From positions 1 to 44,819 of the forward strand of contig JAFRJI010000011.1 in NCBI GenBank assembly GCA_017432345.1: a DNA stretch of 44,819 nucleotides, in the 5' to 3' direction. Of the stretch, positions 18,420 through 26,885 are shown in pieces. Every line of letters begins with the position of its first letter. The stretch's first letter is position 1. Below the pieces are notes generated by a model that saw only the letters and a program-made list of their open reading frames with translations, was not told the DNA's origin and searched no databases. Both the position numbers and the translations under genes were made by a program. Source of the DNA: Bacillota bacterium. Lineage in GTDB: Bacteria; Bacillota; Clostridia; Peptostreptococcales; Anaerovoracaceae.

Positions 18420-19403
18420 TCACACCATGAACATCGCGATGATGCAGCAGAGGAATGTGAACAGCCAGAAGCTGACGACGACCTGCCGCTCGCTGTATCC
18501 GCACATCTCGAAGTGATGGTGGATCGGTGCCATCTTGAAGATCCTTTTGCCGTGGGTCGCCTTGAAATAGCTGACCTGCATCACGACCGACAGCGCCTCG
18601 ATCACATAGAGGAGCCCTGCCACCAGCAGGAGCAGTTCCAGTTTCATAACAATCGCGGCTGCCGCCAGCCCTCCGCCCAGCGCCAGCGAACCGGTGTCGC
18701 CCATGAACACCTTTGCCGGATTTTTGTTGAACACCAAAAATCCCAGACATCCGCCGCAGAGCGACGCGAAGAAATAGATCTCCGTGTTGTCTACAACGTG
18801 ATCCGACGAGAACAAAATTCCCGCAATGGCGAAGAACAGCGCTACGAGCGCCGTAACGCCGGATGCCAATCCGTCGAGTCCGTCCGTCAGATTGACGGCG
18901 TTGGTCATGGCCAGGACGGCAAATACGATGAACAGGTAGTAGAACGGGCCGAAGTTAACGAACACATCCGCGATCGGGATGTACACCTGCGTTCCATAGT
19001 CGGAGACCGCCGTGTACAGGATCGCGAAAACGACCGCGATAATGATCTGCAGGCCGAATTTCTGTTTTGCTTTCAGCCCCTCGTTCTGTTTCTTGATAAC
19101 CTTGAGGTAATCGTCGATAAAGCCGATGGCTCCAAAGCCCAGGAACACGATCAGGATCGCAATAGCGTGGGAAACGCTCCCGTTGAACGCGATGGTCGCG
19201 ATGATTGTCGCGATGCATGCCGCGATGATGAAGCTGATCCCGCCCATGCTCGGCGTTCCGGCTTTGGAATAATGGGACTTCAGTCCTTCCTCACGGATGT
19301 TCTGTCCGGCTTTCCGGCGAAGGACCGGTATCTCGTATTTCGTTATAATCACCGCGATGACGAACGCGATCGCGATGATGATGATCAAGCTTGCTGTCTT
19401 CAT
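18420..19403 (-). CDS. mraY: Phospho-MurNAc-pentapeptide transferase MraY
   Basis: Integral membrane enzyme that moves phospho-MurNAc-pentapeptide to undecaprenyl phosphate, giving lipid I. About ten membrane segments in 327 residues are seen with GTPSMGGISFI, the NLTDGLDGLASG aspartate motif, VFMGDTGSLALGG and the HHHFEMCGYSE histidine motif. It starts 9 bases after murF with only a weak ribosome site, so coupling to murF is likely. Confidence 0.97.
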   Translation of the reverse strand: MKTASLIIIIAIAFVIAVIITKYEIPVLRRKAGQNIREEGLKSHYSKAGTPSMGGISFIIAACIATIIATIAFNGSVSHAIAILIVFLGFGAIGFIDDYLKVIKKQNEGLKAKQKFGLQIIIAVVFAILYTAVSDYGTQVYIPIADVFVNFGPFYYLFIVFAVLAMTNAVNLTDGLDGLASGVTALVALFFAIAGILFSSDHVVDNTEIYFFASLCGGCLGFLVFNKNPAKVFMGDTGSLALGGGLAAAAIVMKLELLLLVAGLLYVIEALSVVMQVSYFKATHGKRIFKMAPIHHHFEMCGYSERQVVVSFWLFTFLCCIIAMFMV

Positions 19404-19412
19404 TGGTCTGCT

Positions 19413-20816
19413 CTACAGTTCCGCCACTTTCTCCACGACGTCTTCCATCGTCATCCCTCGTGAAGCCTTGACCAGAACGATATCTCCTTCTCCTGTAATC
19501 TGATCCATCTCCTCGTAGAAGTCCTCTTTCGTTTTGAAGTAGTAGACCTCCACATCTCCTCCAGCAGCACCTCTGGCGATCTCTTCCGCCCTCTCACCGA
19601 TGGCGACCAGCCGGTCGATGCCGCATCCTCTGGCGAAGATCCCGATGCTGTAGTGCAGCTTCGGGCTGTCCTCCCCGAGTTCGAACATATCGCCCAGAAT
19701 GGCGACTTTTCTTCCTTCGCAACGGCTCTTTTCCAGAACCTTCAGCGCGCTTTTCATGGAATCCGGGTTCGCGTTGTACGTATCGTCGATAACGGTCCTC
19801 GTCTTGCCCTGAACCTTATGGAGCCGTCTGCCCGTAAGGTCAGCTTTTGCAAGACCTCTGGCCGCTGCATCGAGGCTGACGCCAAGCAGATTCCCCACCG
19901 CGATGGCCAAGCCTGCGTTCAACGCGTTGTGCGTGCCCGGAAGCGGCAGTTTGATCCGTCTGGTCTCCTGCCGATATTCCAGCGTAAATTCTATACCTGC
20001 GAGTCCAAAATCGTCAATGTTGGATATGATGTAAGTGCTGTGCCCGTCCATCCCGACGGAGACTTCTGCGTAATCGCCCTTCGTTCTCTCCCCGTTCAGG
20101 AATTCTTCATCCCGAACGTAGACCAGAGTTCCGCCTTCCGTTTCCGGCAGGAGGTTCTCGGCGATCTCCATTTTCGCCTGGAAGATCCCGTCGCGGCTGC
20201 CCAGATGCTCGATGTGGGCCACGCCGATGTTGGTGATCACCCCGATCTGCGGCTGCACCAAACTGCTGAGGTAACGGATCTCTCCGAAATCGCTCATGCC
20301 CATTTCCAGAACAACGGCTTCCGTTTCGTCATCGAACTGGAAGATCGAAATCGGCAGGCCGATGTTATTGTTGAAATTTTTCAGGTTGCGTCCGCAATGG
20401 TATGTTTCGTTCAGGACATAGTAGATCATGTCGCGGACCGACGTCTTGCCGACACTGCCGGTCACGGCGACTTTCTTTACATTCAGCGTTCCCAGATACC
20501 AGCGGGCCAGTTTTCCCATGGCCTCCACCGTATCTTCGACCAGGATGATATTCACCTCCGAAGCTTTTGCAAAAACCTCGATCTGCGAAAACCAGCCGTC
20601 GGTGTGGGAAACGAGGAACGTCCGGCATCCGCTGCCGATGACGCCCGGAATGTACTTGTGGCCGTCCTGGTTCTCTCCGATGATGGCGACGAACATGTCA
20701 CCTTCGCCGCATTCTCTGGAATCATGCCGGATTCCGGTGATGTAATTCTGTTCCGCTCCGACCAGCAGCGTGCCGCCCGTGGCGTCGAGTATGTTTCGGA
20801 TCGTTGTTCTATTCAT
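19413..20816 (-). CDS. murF: UDP-MurNAc-tripeptide:D-Ala-D-Ala ligase MurF
   Basis: Completes the pentapeptide by adding D-Ala-D-Ala. It has the N-terminal domain with GIRHDSRECGEGDMFVA, the ATP loop TGSVGKTS (119-126), the LEMGMSDFGEI segment, GTHNALNAGLAIAV and the DDTYNANPDSMKSAL motif. The length of 467 is normal. The start overlaps the end of the PBP gene by 8 bases. MurE is not in this window. Confidence 0.97.
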   Translation of the reverse strand: MNRTTIRNILDATGGTLLVGAEQNYITGIRHDSRECGEGDMFVAIIGENQDGHKYIPGVIGSGCRTFLVSHTDGWFSQIEVFAKASEVNIILVEDTVEAMGKLARWYLGTLNVKKVAVTGSVGKTSVRDMIYYVLNETYHCGRNLKNFNNNIGLPISIFQFDDETEAVVLEMGMSDFGEIRYLSSLVQPQIGVITNIGVAHIEHLGSRDGIFQAKMEIAENLLPETEGGTLVYVRDEEFLNGERTKGDYAEVSVGMDGHSTYIISNIDDFGLAGIEFTLEYRQETRRIKLPLPGTHNALNAGLAIAVGNLLGVSLDAAARGLAKADLTGRRLHKVQGKTRTVIDDTYNANPDSMKSALKVLEKSRCEGRKVAILGDMFELGEDSPKLHYSIGIFARGCGIDRLVAIGERAEEIARGAAGGDVEVYYFKTKEDFYEEMDQITGEGDIVLVKASRGMTMEDVVEKVAEL

Positions 20817-22794
20817 TGTACAGATACACCTTCGTTCCCTTTTTGACTTTGGTCCCGGCGGACGGGTACTGCTTGACGACGATGAAGTTGTCGTTCTCCG
20901 CTGACTTGTCCATGTCGTAGTTCAGGGACTTCCCTGCCAGCTTGCCGATGGCGACGTCCACGCCCTTTCCGACGACATTCGGTACTTCAACCTTTTCCTC
21001 TGACTTTACTTCTTCCTCACCGTCCGGTGTGATATTCATGTATTTCATCGACTTCTCGAGGATCGTTCCTACTGCCGGCGCCGCCGTAACGCTGCCGTAT
21101 TTGATGCCCTTCGGGCTGTCCACGATGACCAGTACGGTCAGTTTCGGGTCGCTCATCGGCGCCATCCCGAGGCACGATGAATAGGTGTCCTTGCTGTATC
21201 CGCCGGCGACCGCCTTGTTCGCGGTTCCGGTCTTCGCTCCGACGCGGTATCCCTCAACGGAAGCCGCTCCGCCTCCGCCGTCAGTGGCTACGAATTCCAT
21301 GATCTCTTTCATCTCGTCCGCCGTTTCCTTGGATACCGTCTGGCGCATGACTTCCGTGCTGTTTTCTTCCACTACCTCGCCTTTGGAATCCAGGATCTCT
21401 TTGACGAGTCTCGGACGCATGAGCTTTCCGTCGTTGCCCAGGGAGCAGATAGCGGTTATGAGCTGGATCGGGGTGACCGCGACGCCTTGTCCGAACCCGA
21501 TCGTTGCCAGGCCGACCGGTCCGGCCGCCTCTTTATCCTGCAGGATCGCGCGTCCTTCGGAAACGAAATCGATTCCCGTCGTGCCGGTGATCCCGAAGTT
21601 GTCCAGATAGTCATAGAATTTGTCGATGCCGATCTTGCCGGCAAGGGTCATGAACACCGGGTTACAGGAATTGCCGACGGCTTCCTTTAGATTCTGACGC
21701 CCGTGTCCTCCTGAATACCAGCAGTGGATCGTCCGGCCGCCGACCGTGAGGTAGCCGCCGCAGGTATAATGGCTATCCAGCGAAGTGACGCCCTCTTCCA
21801 ACGCGATGGAGGTCGTCAAAAGCTTGAATACGGAGCCCGGTTCGTACGTATCGTTGATCGGGAAGTTTCTCCACATATTGCTCAGGTACGCTGATTGTTC
21901 ATCCGGGTCCATCTTCTCGAATCTGGCTTTTTCGATTTCTGATGCCGGTTCATACGGACTGTTCGGATCGAAGTCCGGTTTCTGCGCCATGGCCAGAACG
22001 TCTCCCGTTTCCGGATCCATGACGATAGCGAACGCCCGCTTGCATTTGGTCTTTTTCATAACGGAATCCAAAGCGGTTTCCGCGTAACTCTGAATGACTT
22101 CATCGATGGTCGTCACGATGCTGTATCCATCGACTGCCCGGTAATATTTCTCATTGGACGGCGAATAGGACAGCTGCTTTCCGTTGCTGTCCGTGTAGCT
22201 GACCCACCTTCCGGCGGTGCCCTTGAGATATTTGTTGTATTTCAATTCCAGACCAGCCTGGCCGACACCGTCATCGCTGACCGTACCCAGAACACTGGCT
22301 GCCATGGTGCCGTTCGGATAACTCCGCTTGGTGTCCGCGCTGATGGTGATGCCCGGAAGCTTGAGCGAGCGGATCCTGTCCGCGGTTTTCTTGTCCACTT
22401 CCCTGGCGACCTTGATCTGGGTCGCGCCGCTGTTCATCGACTTCAGAAGTTTTTCTTTGTCCTTGTCGAGTATAATGGACAGCGCTCTGGCGGTGCGCTC
22501 CATCTCGGCTATCTTTTCAACCGGTTTCAGATTCTTGCCGACTTCCGGCGGTGACAGATAGATGGTATAGCAATTCACGCTCCGCGCGAGCATCTCGCCG
22601 TTCCGGTCGTAGATGATCCCGCGGGCCGCTTCGATCGGCATATCCTTGGTCTGCTGCTGCAGCGCCAGCTCGCCGTATTCTTCTCCCTTGACGATCTGAA
22701 TCCACCCGACTCTTCCTGCTACCACGAGTACTAAGGCGAATACGATCAAGACCAATATGATTAGATTTCTTCTGCTTCTTCCAGATGCCTGCAT
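20809..22794 (-). CDS. ftsI: Class B penicillin-binding protein (FtsI/SpoVD type) with PASTA domain
   Basis: D,D-transpeptidase that cross-links septal peptidoglycan with FtsW. One N-terminal membrane helix is followed by the dimerisation domain (RGIIYDRNGEMLA) and the transpeptidase domain with SVFK (catalytic Ser near residue 321), SCN and KTGT. A single C-terminal PASTA domain begins VPNVVGKGVDVAIGKL. PASTA domains are seen in SpoVD and PbpX-like proteins, so a sporulation role cannot be excluded; dcw position favours division. The start is taken at ATG 22794 (GTGGA 5 bases upstream). A GTG at 22803 is the alternative. The 80-base leader after ftsL contains a hairpin. Confidence 0.93.
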   Translation of the reverse strand: MQASGRSRRNLIILVLIVFALVLVVAGRVGWIQIVKGEEYGELALQQQTKDMPIEAARGIIYDRNGEMLARSVNCYTIYLSPPEVGKNLKPVEKIAEMERTARALSIILDKDKEKLLKSMNSGATQIKVAREVDKKTADRIRSLKLPGITISADTKRSYPNGTMAASVLGTVSDDGVGQAGLELKYNKYLKGTAGRWVSYTDSNGKQLSYSPSNEKYYRAVDGYSIVTTIDEVIQSYAETALDSVMKKTKCKRAFAIVMDPETGDVLAMAQKPDFDPNSPYEPASEIEKARFEKMDPDEQSAYLSNMWRNFPINDTYEPGSVFKLLTTSIALEEGVTSLDSHYTCGGYLTVGGRTIHCWYSGGHGRQNLKEAVGNSCNPVFMTLAGKIGIDKFYDYLDNFGITGTTGIDFVSEGRAILQDKEAAGPVGLATIGFGQGVAVTPIQLITAICSLGNDGKLMRPRLVKEILDSKGEVVEENSTEVMRQTVSKETADEMKEIMEFVATDGGGGAASVEGYRVGAKTGTANKAVAGGYSKDTYSSCLGMAPMSDPKLTVLVIVDSPKGIKYGSVTAAPAVGTILEKSMKYMNITPDGEEEVKSEEKVEVPNVVGKGVDVAIGKLAGKSLNYDMDKSAENDNFIVVKQYPSAGTKVKKGTKVYLYNE

Positions 22795-22824
22795 CTTTTC
22801 CACTTTCCCCTATACATAACGAAT

Positions 22825-22856
22825 CCCGGACATCTGTGACCCATAGACTGTCCGGG
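22825..22856 (-). repeat. Inverted repeat in the ftsL-PBP gap
   Basis: CCCGGACA (22825-22832) and TGTCCGGG (22849-22856) form a perfect 8-bp stem around a 16-nt loop. No T run follows on either strand, so it is not an ordinary terminator. It lies in the leader of the PBP gene within the dcw operon and could be an mRNA stability or translation element. Confidence 0.5.
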
Positions 22857-22874
22857 CAATCATTCTATTCTGCA

Positions 22875-23351
22875 TCATTTGTATGCCTTTTGCTTAAGGA
22901 TGTCGGCGAATCCCTCCTCCGGAACATCGTCTGCCGAAATAAAGACGCAGCTCTCTATATCCGCAGTCTCCATCCCCAGTTCATTCCTGGCCGTCTGTTC
23001 AATATACGTGATGTTCGTCGAGTTCATCATCTTGACGTCCAGATCCTCGATCTCGCCGATCAGGGCGTCGTTCTCGAGCTGTGTCCGGTTGATATCATAC
23101 GTGAGCTTAGCCGCGTAGGATGACATCAGGACGACCATGATCAGAACGAGCGCTCCGATAAGTACGATGGAGAGCAGCAGCTTCCGGTCGCCCCCCGTCG
23201 CAACGGAAAGCATCCTTGTGAAAGCCGGCGCGTTCTTCTGCGCTTCCTTTCTCTTTCTCCGGGCCTCATCGCGCTCGGACTTCGGCTTCATGTCGATTCC
23301 GTATTTTAAATATTGTTGTTGGTACTCATACCATTGTTCCGGTGCAATCAT
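22875..23351 (-). CDS. ftsL: FtsL-like septum formation initiator protein
   Basis: Small bitopic membrane protein expected to bridge FtsQ and the FtsW/PBP pair. A basic cytoplasmic region of about 55 residues (RRKRKEAQKN) precedes one membrane helix (about 57-82). A short periplasmic-side coiled coil follows, with INRTQLENDALIGEIEDL, and then an FtsL/DivIC-type ending. The length is 158. GAGGG lies before ATG. The call rests mainly on this architecture and on the position between rsmH and the PBP gene. Confidence 0.85.
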   Translation of the reverse strand: MIAPEQWYEYQQQYLKYGIDMKPKSERDEARRKRKEAQKNAPAFTRMLSVATGGDRKLLLSIVLIGALVLIMVVLMSSYAAKLTYDINRTQLENDALIGEIEDLDVKMMNSTNITYIEQTARNELGMETADIESCVFISADDVPEEGFADILKQKAYK

Positions 23352-23386
23352 GCCATTCCCTCTTTACTAGTGTTGGTCCTCAATTG

Positions 23387-24322
23387 CTATTTCTTCTCGA
23401 TGACGCGCAGTTTCGCACTGCGTGCCCTCGGATTCTCTTCTAACTCTGTTCCGCTTGCCACGATCGGCTTGCCTGTTACTTTCACGACGTCCGCGACCTT
23501 GCCGCAGACGCAGACCGGGAATTCCTTCGGACAAGTGCAAGGATTCAGCCTCTTGTGGAATGCTTCCTTCACGATCCTGTCCTCCAGCGAGTGGAACGTG
23601 ATGATGCAAAGCCTTCCGCCTGGATTCAGCACATCGCAGAATGTGTCGACGGCTTCCGTCAGCTGATCGAGTTCGTGGTTGACTTCGATCCGTATCGCCT
23701 GGAATGTCCGTTTCGCCGGATGCGGTCCGTCCCTTCGCGCTGATGCCGGGATCGCCGCTTTGATGATGTTCACCAGTTCTCCGGTCGTCTCGATCTCCTT
23801 GTTCTTTCTCTCTTTAACGATGAAATCCGCGATTCTCGCGGCCCATCGTTCTTCCCCGTATTTCTTTATGATCTCAGCCAGATCCTTCTGGCTGTACCGG
23901 TTCACCACTTCATATGCGGAGAACGGATCGCTCCGGTCCATTCTCATGTCCAGAGGTGCATCATGCTGATACGAAAAGCCTCTTTGCGCATTGTCCAGCT
24001 GATAGGATGAAACGCCGATATCCAGCAGCGCTCCATCGATACCGCTGATGCCCAGCTCGCTGAGCACATCTTTGATTTCCGCGTAGGTCCGCTTCACCAA
24101 CTTGCACCGGCATTTGAGCGGTGCCAGCCGCTTCGCGGCCGCCTCCAGCGCGTCCTCATCCCGGTCGATCCCGATGAGCATGCCCTTTTCACCCAGGCGT
24201 TCACCGATGCCGAATGCATGTCCCCCTCCGCCGACGGTGCCATCTACATAGATGCCGTCCGGCTTGATATCGAGATGTTCCATGCACTCTTCGTACAGGA
24301 CCGGTCTGTGCTTAAAATCCAT
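23387..24322 (-). CDS. rsmH: 16S rRNA (cytosine-1402-N4)-methyltransferase
   Basis: Methylates N4 of C1402 in the ribosomal P site using SAM. It shows the N-terminal [10 protein letters not shown], the SAM loop [23 protein letters not shown], the AERGFSY-equivalent [18 protein letters not shown] and the C-terminal [15 protein letters not shown]. The ATG at 24322 is preferred: it is preceded by GGAG at 5 bases and begins MDFKHRPV as in the family. A longer in-frame start 33 bases upstream adds an unlikely Arg-rich stretch. It overlaps mraZ by 11 bases. Confidence 0.97.
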   Translation of the reverse strand: MDFKHRPVLYEECMEHLDIKPDGIYVDGTVGGGGHAFGIGERLGEKGMLIGIDRDEDALEAAAKRLAPLKCRCKLVKRTYAEIKDVLSELGISGIDGALLDIGVSSYQLDNAQRGFSYQHDAPLDMRMDRSDPFSAYEVVNRYSQKDLAEIIKKYGEERWAARIADFIVKERKNKEIETTGELVNIIKAAIPASARRDGPHPAKRTFQAIRIEVNHELDQLTEAVDTFCDVLNPGGRLCIITFHSLEDRIVKEAFHKRLNPCTCPKEFPVCVCGKVADVVKVTGKPIVASGTELEENPRARSAKLRVIEKK

Positions 24323-24752
24323 AGATCTCCAGCCCCTTGGCCGCCTCGCTCGCATCGATCAGTTCGCCGGAATCCGGATCGAGCTGTTCGTTCCAGTATT
24401 CCTTGCTCCAGACCTCGATGACTTTGTTGCTGCCGACTGTGACCAGTTCTTTGTCGATCCCCGCGTAATCTTTCAGTTCCTGCGGGATCGTGAGCCTGCC
24501 CTGCTTGTCAACGTCGCATTCCGCAGCGGACGCATTGAAATGCCGTTTCAGGACTCTGGCTTCAGGGTTGCTTTTAGGGAGTGTGTCCAGCTCATCTGCG
24601 AAGGTTTTCCATTCTTCCATGGTGTAGATAGTGAGACATTTATCTAACGATTTCGCCAGAACACACTTGCCCCTAAGCTCGTCTCTGAATTTCGCAGGGA
24701 CAATCAAACGCGATTTGTTGTCTATGGAGTTGTAATATTTTCCTACGAACAT
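24312..24752 (-). CDS. mraZ: Transcriptional regulator MraZ
   Basis: DNA-binding protein with two SpoVT/AbrB-like folds that controls its own dcw operon. The protein has 146 residues with the two repeats visible as [19 protein letters not shown] and [19 protein letters not shown]. The start at 24752 ([11 protein letters not shown]) is chosen because AAGGG lies about 8 bases upstream and the family starts there; an earlier ATG at 24782 is discounted. Five TGG-centred repeats over the promoter just upstream are the likely target. Confidence 0.96.
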   Translation of the reverse strand: MFVGKYYNSIDNKSRLIVPAKFRDELRGKCVLAKSLDKCLTIYTMEEWKTFADELDTLPKSNPEARVLKRHFNASAAECDVDKQGRLTIPQELKDYAGIDKELVTVGSNKVIEVWSKEYWNEQLDPDSGELIDASEAAKGLEIYGF

Positions 24753-24796
24753 AGAGACACCCTTCTTCATTAGCAGTATCACTTTTGTGTGGTTTA

Positions 24797-24842
24797 CTCC
24801 ATTTTAATCCACTAAGCACCCATTGTCAACCATTTTACTCCA
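24797..24842 (-). promoter_or_regulatory. MraZ box: five TGG repeats over the dcw promoter
   Basis: Read on the minus strand, TGG triplets begin at 24842, 24832, 24822, 24811 and 24801, that is, spaced 10, 10, 11 and 10 bases. MraZ is known to bind tandem TGG-type direct repeats with a 10-bp period upstream of its own gene. The set spans the -35, spacer and -10 of the mraZ promoter, so binding would block RNA polymerase. Confidence 0.8.
24801..24829 (-). promoter_or_regulatory. mraZ (dcw operon) promoter
   Basis: On the minus strand a perfect TTGACA (24824-24829) and TAAAAT (24801-24806) are 17 bases apart. Transcription would start near 24794, about 40 bases before the mraZ ATG. Confidence 0.85.
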
Positions 24843-24932
24843 CCAAAACGCCTCTTTTCTCCTATTTATGGGAATTTTGCACAAATGCATGAAAGATTCT
24901 GACAAATCTCTTCCACAATCGTCCCAAAGGGC

Positions 24933-24961
24933 TTGATTTAGCGGTTTTCGGAGTGTACTAT
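24933..24961 (+). promoter_or_regulatory. Promoter of the small lipoprotein gene
   Basis: TTGATT (24933-24938) and TACTAT (24956-24961) lie 17 bases apart, about 26 bases before the ATG at 24988. Each box matches consensus at four or five positions. It diverges from the mraZ promoter about 100 bases away. Confidence 0.6.
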
Positions 24962-24987
24962 TAGGCTGTAGAAGGAGACATTAGGAA

Positions 24988-25479
24988 ATGGACAAGAAGA
25001 AGGTTTGCATCATCGCAGCAGTGCTCGTTTGCGTAGCCTTGGCTTTTGCTATGACCGGCTGCTCAAACGACGAAGATATGTATGTGGACGAAGCGGATAT
25101 CACCGTGGAATATTTGTGCGGCGATTACGCGGATCAGCTCATGGCTGACGGCGCGGATACCACGCTCGGCACAGTTGCGGTCTCCGAAGAAGACGGTGAC
25201 AATGTTATTACGGTCACTGAAAAGGAAGTCGTTCACAACAGCGACTACGAGAACGGCTATTACATCGCGGAAACCAACGCTGTCTATACCTTCGGCGTCG
25301 GCGGATTCGCGAAGTTCGTTTATACCGACAAAAGCGGCGAATTGGTGTTCGGAAATATCGAGGCGTTCAAGAAGCATAATTCCAAGAATGCGGATCAGCT
25401 CTACACGGTCTACTACATGAACGACACTGTGGAACTGATGCTGCCGGTCGATCCGGCGGCTGTTGACGCCACAAGATAG
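24988..25479 (+). CDS. Small secreted lipoprotein of unknown function
   Basis: 163 residues. The N-terminus is a lipoprotein signal: MDKKK, a hydrophobic run and a lipobox ending AMTGC, with Cys27 as the lipidated residue (about position 27). The mature part is acidic and begins SNDED. It contains a domain rich in short beta-type segments (DNVITVTEKEV, YYIAETNAVYTFGVGG). No family is recognised. It stands alone between a divergent promoter and its own terminator, so it is a single-gene unit. AGGAG lies about 10 bases before ATG. Confidence 0.85.
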   Translation: MDKKKVCIIAAVLVCVALAFAMTGCSNDEDMYVDEADITVEYLCGDYADQLMADGADTTLGTVAVSEEDGDNVITVTEKEVVHNSDYENGYYIAETNAVYTFGVGGFAKFVYTDKSGELVFGNIEAFKKHNSKNADQLYTVYYMNDTVELMLPVDPAAVDATR

Positions 25480-25522
25480 CTTCTCATTACGTTTTTTTCA
25501 AGGTTCTCATTATTGTATCCTG

Positions 25523-25548
25523 ACCCTGTTATCATGACAGGGTTTTTA
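25523..25548 (+). terminator. Terminator of the small lipoprotein gene
   Basis: ACCCTGT (25523-25529) pairs with ACAGGGT (25537-25543) around a 7-nt loop and is followed by TTTTA. It lies 43 bases after the lipoprotein stop. Confidence 0.8.
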
Positions 25549-25652
25549 TTACGGTCTTATTTCCCCCGTTGAGTACGCAAAACGCACGAGACATCAAACA
25601 CCCGCTGTACGGGTGCGCGACGAATGTTATATTAGACCCCATCTTCACATTT

Positions 25653-25894
25653 TCCTCATTTTGCATCCTAATGAGCAGTTTATGAGGACAATCTCTTAAC
25701 AAAGATCTTATAATCCTCATTTCTCAGCTTATTCGTGCCACATTGAGGAGTTTTGCTCTCTAGATAGCATCACACTGAGATGTTATTCCACATATCAAAG
25801 CTTCCGCATTTGGATTTGAGGATAATGAGGGCTTTGTAAAGGTTTTCGATTTGCAAATTCCTCATATCCCATTTTCTGCATCAAGATATGAGGA
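25653..25894. repeat. Array of four fixed-spacing dyads (TCCTCAT-N22-WTGAGGA)
   Basis: Four units each place a TCCTCAT-like arm exactly 29 bases before a WTGAGGA arm: 25653/25682, 25714/25743, 25787/25816 (left arm TCCACAT) and 25859/25888. The 22 bases between arms differ in every unit, as do the 25, 37 and 36 bases between units. It occupies the gene-free stretch 25480-26034 upstream of lgt. An extra ATGAGG lies at 25825. No protein-coding signal is seen here. Possible roles are a multi-site binding region or an RNA with repeated hairpins. Confidence 0.6.
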
Positions 25895-25998
25895 TTATGA
25901 AGTTCATTTTTGAATCACTGGAACAGCAGTTGAACAGCGTCCGGTTCACAAAAGCTGATCAGACCATCTGCGGGATGGCAAAACCGGCAGGTATCATG

Positions 25999-26004
25999 TA
26001 TAAT
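25999..26004 (+). promoter_or_regulatory. -10 box of the lgt promoter
   Basis: A perfect TATAAT lies 30 bases before the lgt start. The best -35 at 17 bases (TGGCAA) matches only three positions, so the promoter may rely on an activator or on the upstream repeat array. Confidence 0.5.
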
Positions 26005-26034
26005 GGGGCGGGATAGAAGAAAAGGAGCAAGCAT

Positions 26035-26787
26035 ATGCCTACGCCGAACCCGGTTGCATTTTCCATATTCGGACTGGATATCATGTGGTACGCGATTCTG
26101 ATCACAGCAGCAATCATTCTCGCGGCGGCCATATGCTATTATCGTGCGCCAAGCCACGGCCTGACCGGTGATCAGATCCTGAGTTTTGTCATTATCTGCG
26201 TCCCGGCTGCTATCATCGGCGCACGGGCTTATTATGTACTCTTCAACTGGGAGAGCTATTCCGGCGATATCGTAAAGATCCTGAACCTCCGGGGCGGCGG
26301 GCTCGCTGTGCATGGAGGGCTTTTGCTCGGATTCGCCGTTGCTGCCCTGCTCTGCTATTTCTGGAGGGTCCGTCCTCTGAATCTGATGGACCTCTGCGTT
26401 CCGGCCATTGCGCTGGCGCAGTCCATCGGCCGCTGGGGAAACTATTTCAACGGAGAAGCACACGGCGGGCCGACGGATCTGCCGTGGGCTGTCATCATCA
26501 ATGGCCAGACCTATCACCCGACCTTCCTCTATGAATCGATCTGGTGCTTCCTGCTCTTCCTGTTCCTGCTGTATATAGACCAGCACCGTTCCTTTGAGGG
26601 ACAGGTGGTACTGCTGTACGGCATCCTCTACTCCCTGGAACGCTTCTTCGTGGAAGCGCTCCGGACGGACAGCCTGATGATCGGGCCATTCAAGCAGGCG
26701 CAGGTGCTGAACCTTTGCATCGTCGTGGTCTGCGTGATCTGCTATATCGTTCTGAAAAAACGCAGCGACCGTAAAAAAATGTTCTGA
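26035..26787 (+). CDS. lgt: Prolipoprotein diacylglyceryl transferase
   Basis: Membrane enzyme that transfers diacylglycerol from phosphatidylglycerol to the lipobox cysteine, the first step of lipoprotein maturation. It has 250 residues with about seven hydrophobic segments. Family landmarks are GARAYYVLFNW, the AVHGGLLLG histidine region, the signature RWGNYFNGEAHGG with its arginine and asparagine, HPTFLYESIWC and the C-terminal RFFVEALRTDSL. AAGGAG lies 7 bases before ATG. Both lipoproteins predicted in this window would be substrates. Confidence 0.96.
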   Translation: MPTPNPVAFSIFGLDIMWYAILITAAIILAAAICYYRAPSHGLTGDQILSFVIICVPAAIIGARAYYVLFNWESYSGDIVKILNLRGGGLAVHGGLLLGFAVAALLCYFWRVRPLNLMDLCVPAIALAQSIGRWGNYFNGEAHGGPTDLPWAVIINGQTYHPTFLYESIWCFLLFLFLLYIDQHRSFEGQVVLLYGILYSLERFFVEALRTDSLMIGPFKQAQVLNLCIVVVCVICYIVLKKRSDRKKMF

Positions 26788-26806
26788 ACATGTTGTGTTG
26801 TAAACA

Positions 26807-26815
26807 TGGTATAAT
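26807..26815 (+). promoter_or_regulatory. Extended -10 promoter of ychF
   Basis: TG-G-TATAAT (TG at 26807-26808, TATAAT at 26810-26815) forms an extended -10 element about 70 bases before the ychF ATG. No good -35 is present, as is usual for extended -10 promoters. Confidence 0.6.
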
Positions 26816-26885
26816 GGCGTAGGAATGGTGTAAACGCCACATATTAAGACTTGAAATCATTGCTATTAAAGGAGTTTAGATAAAA

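Noticed and set aside
25532-25720. 62-codon minus-strand open frame in the gene-free stretch
   Set aside because: No ribosome site, overlap with a terminator and the dyad array, and no recognisable protein features.
25783-25793. DnaA box near TTATTCCACA
   Set aside because: It has an extra base compared with TTATCCACA and no further boxes or replication genes are present.
25653-25894. CRISPR array
   Set aside because: Unit length and spacing resemble one, but only the 7-base arms are conserved while the 22-base centres differ; there is no full-length repeat and no cas gene nearby.
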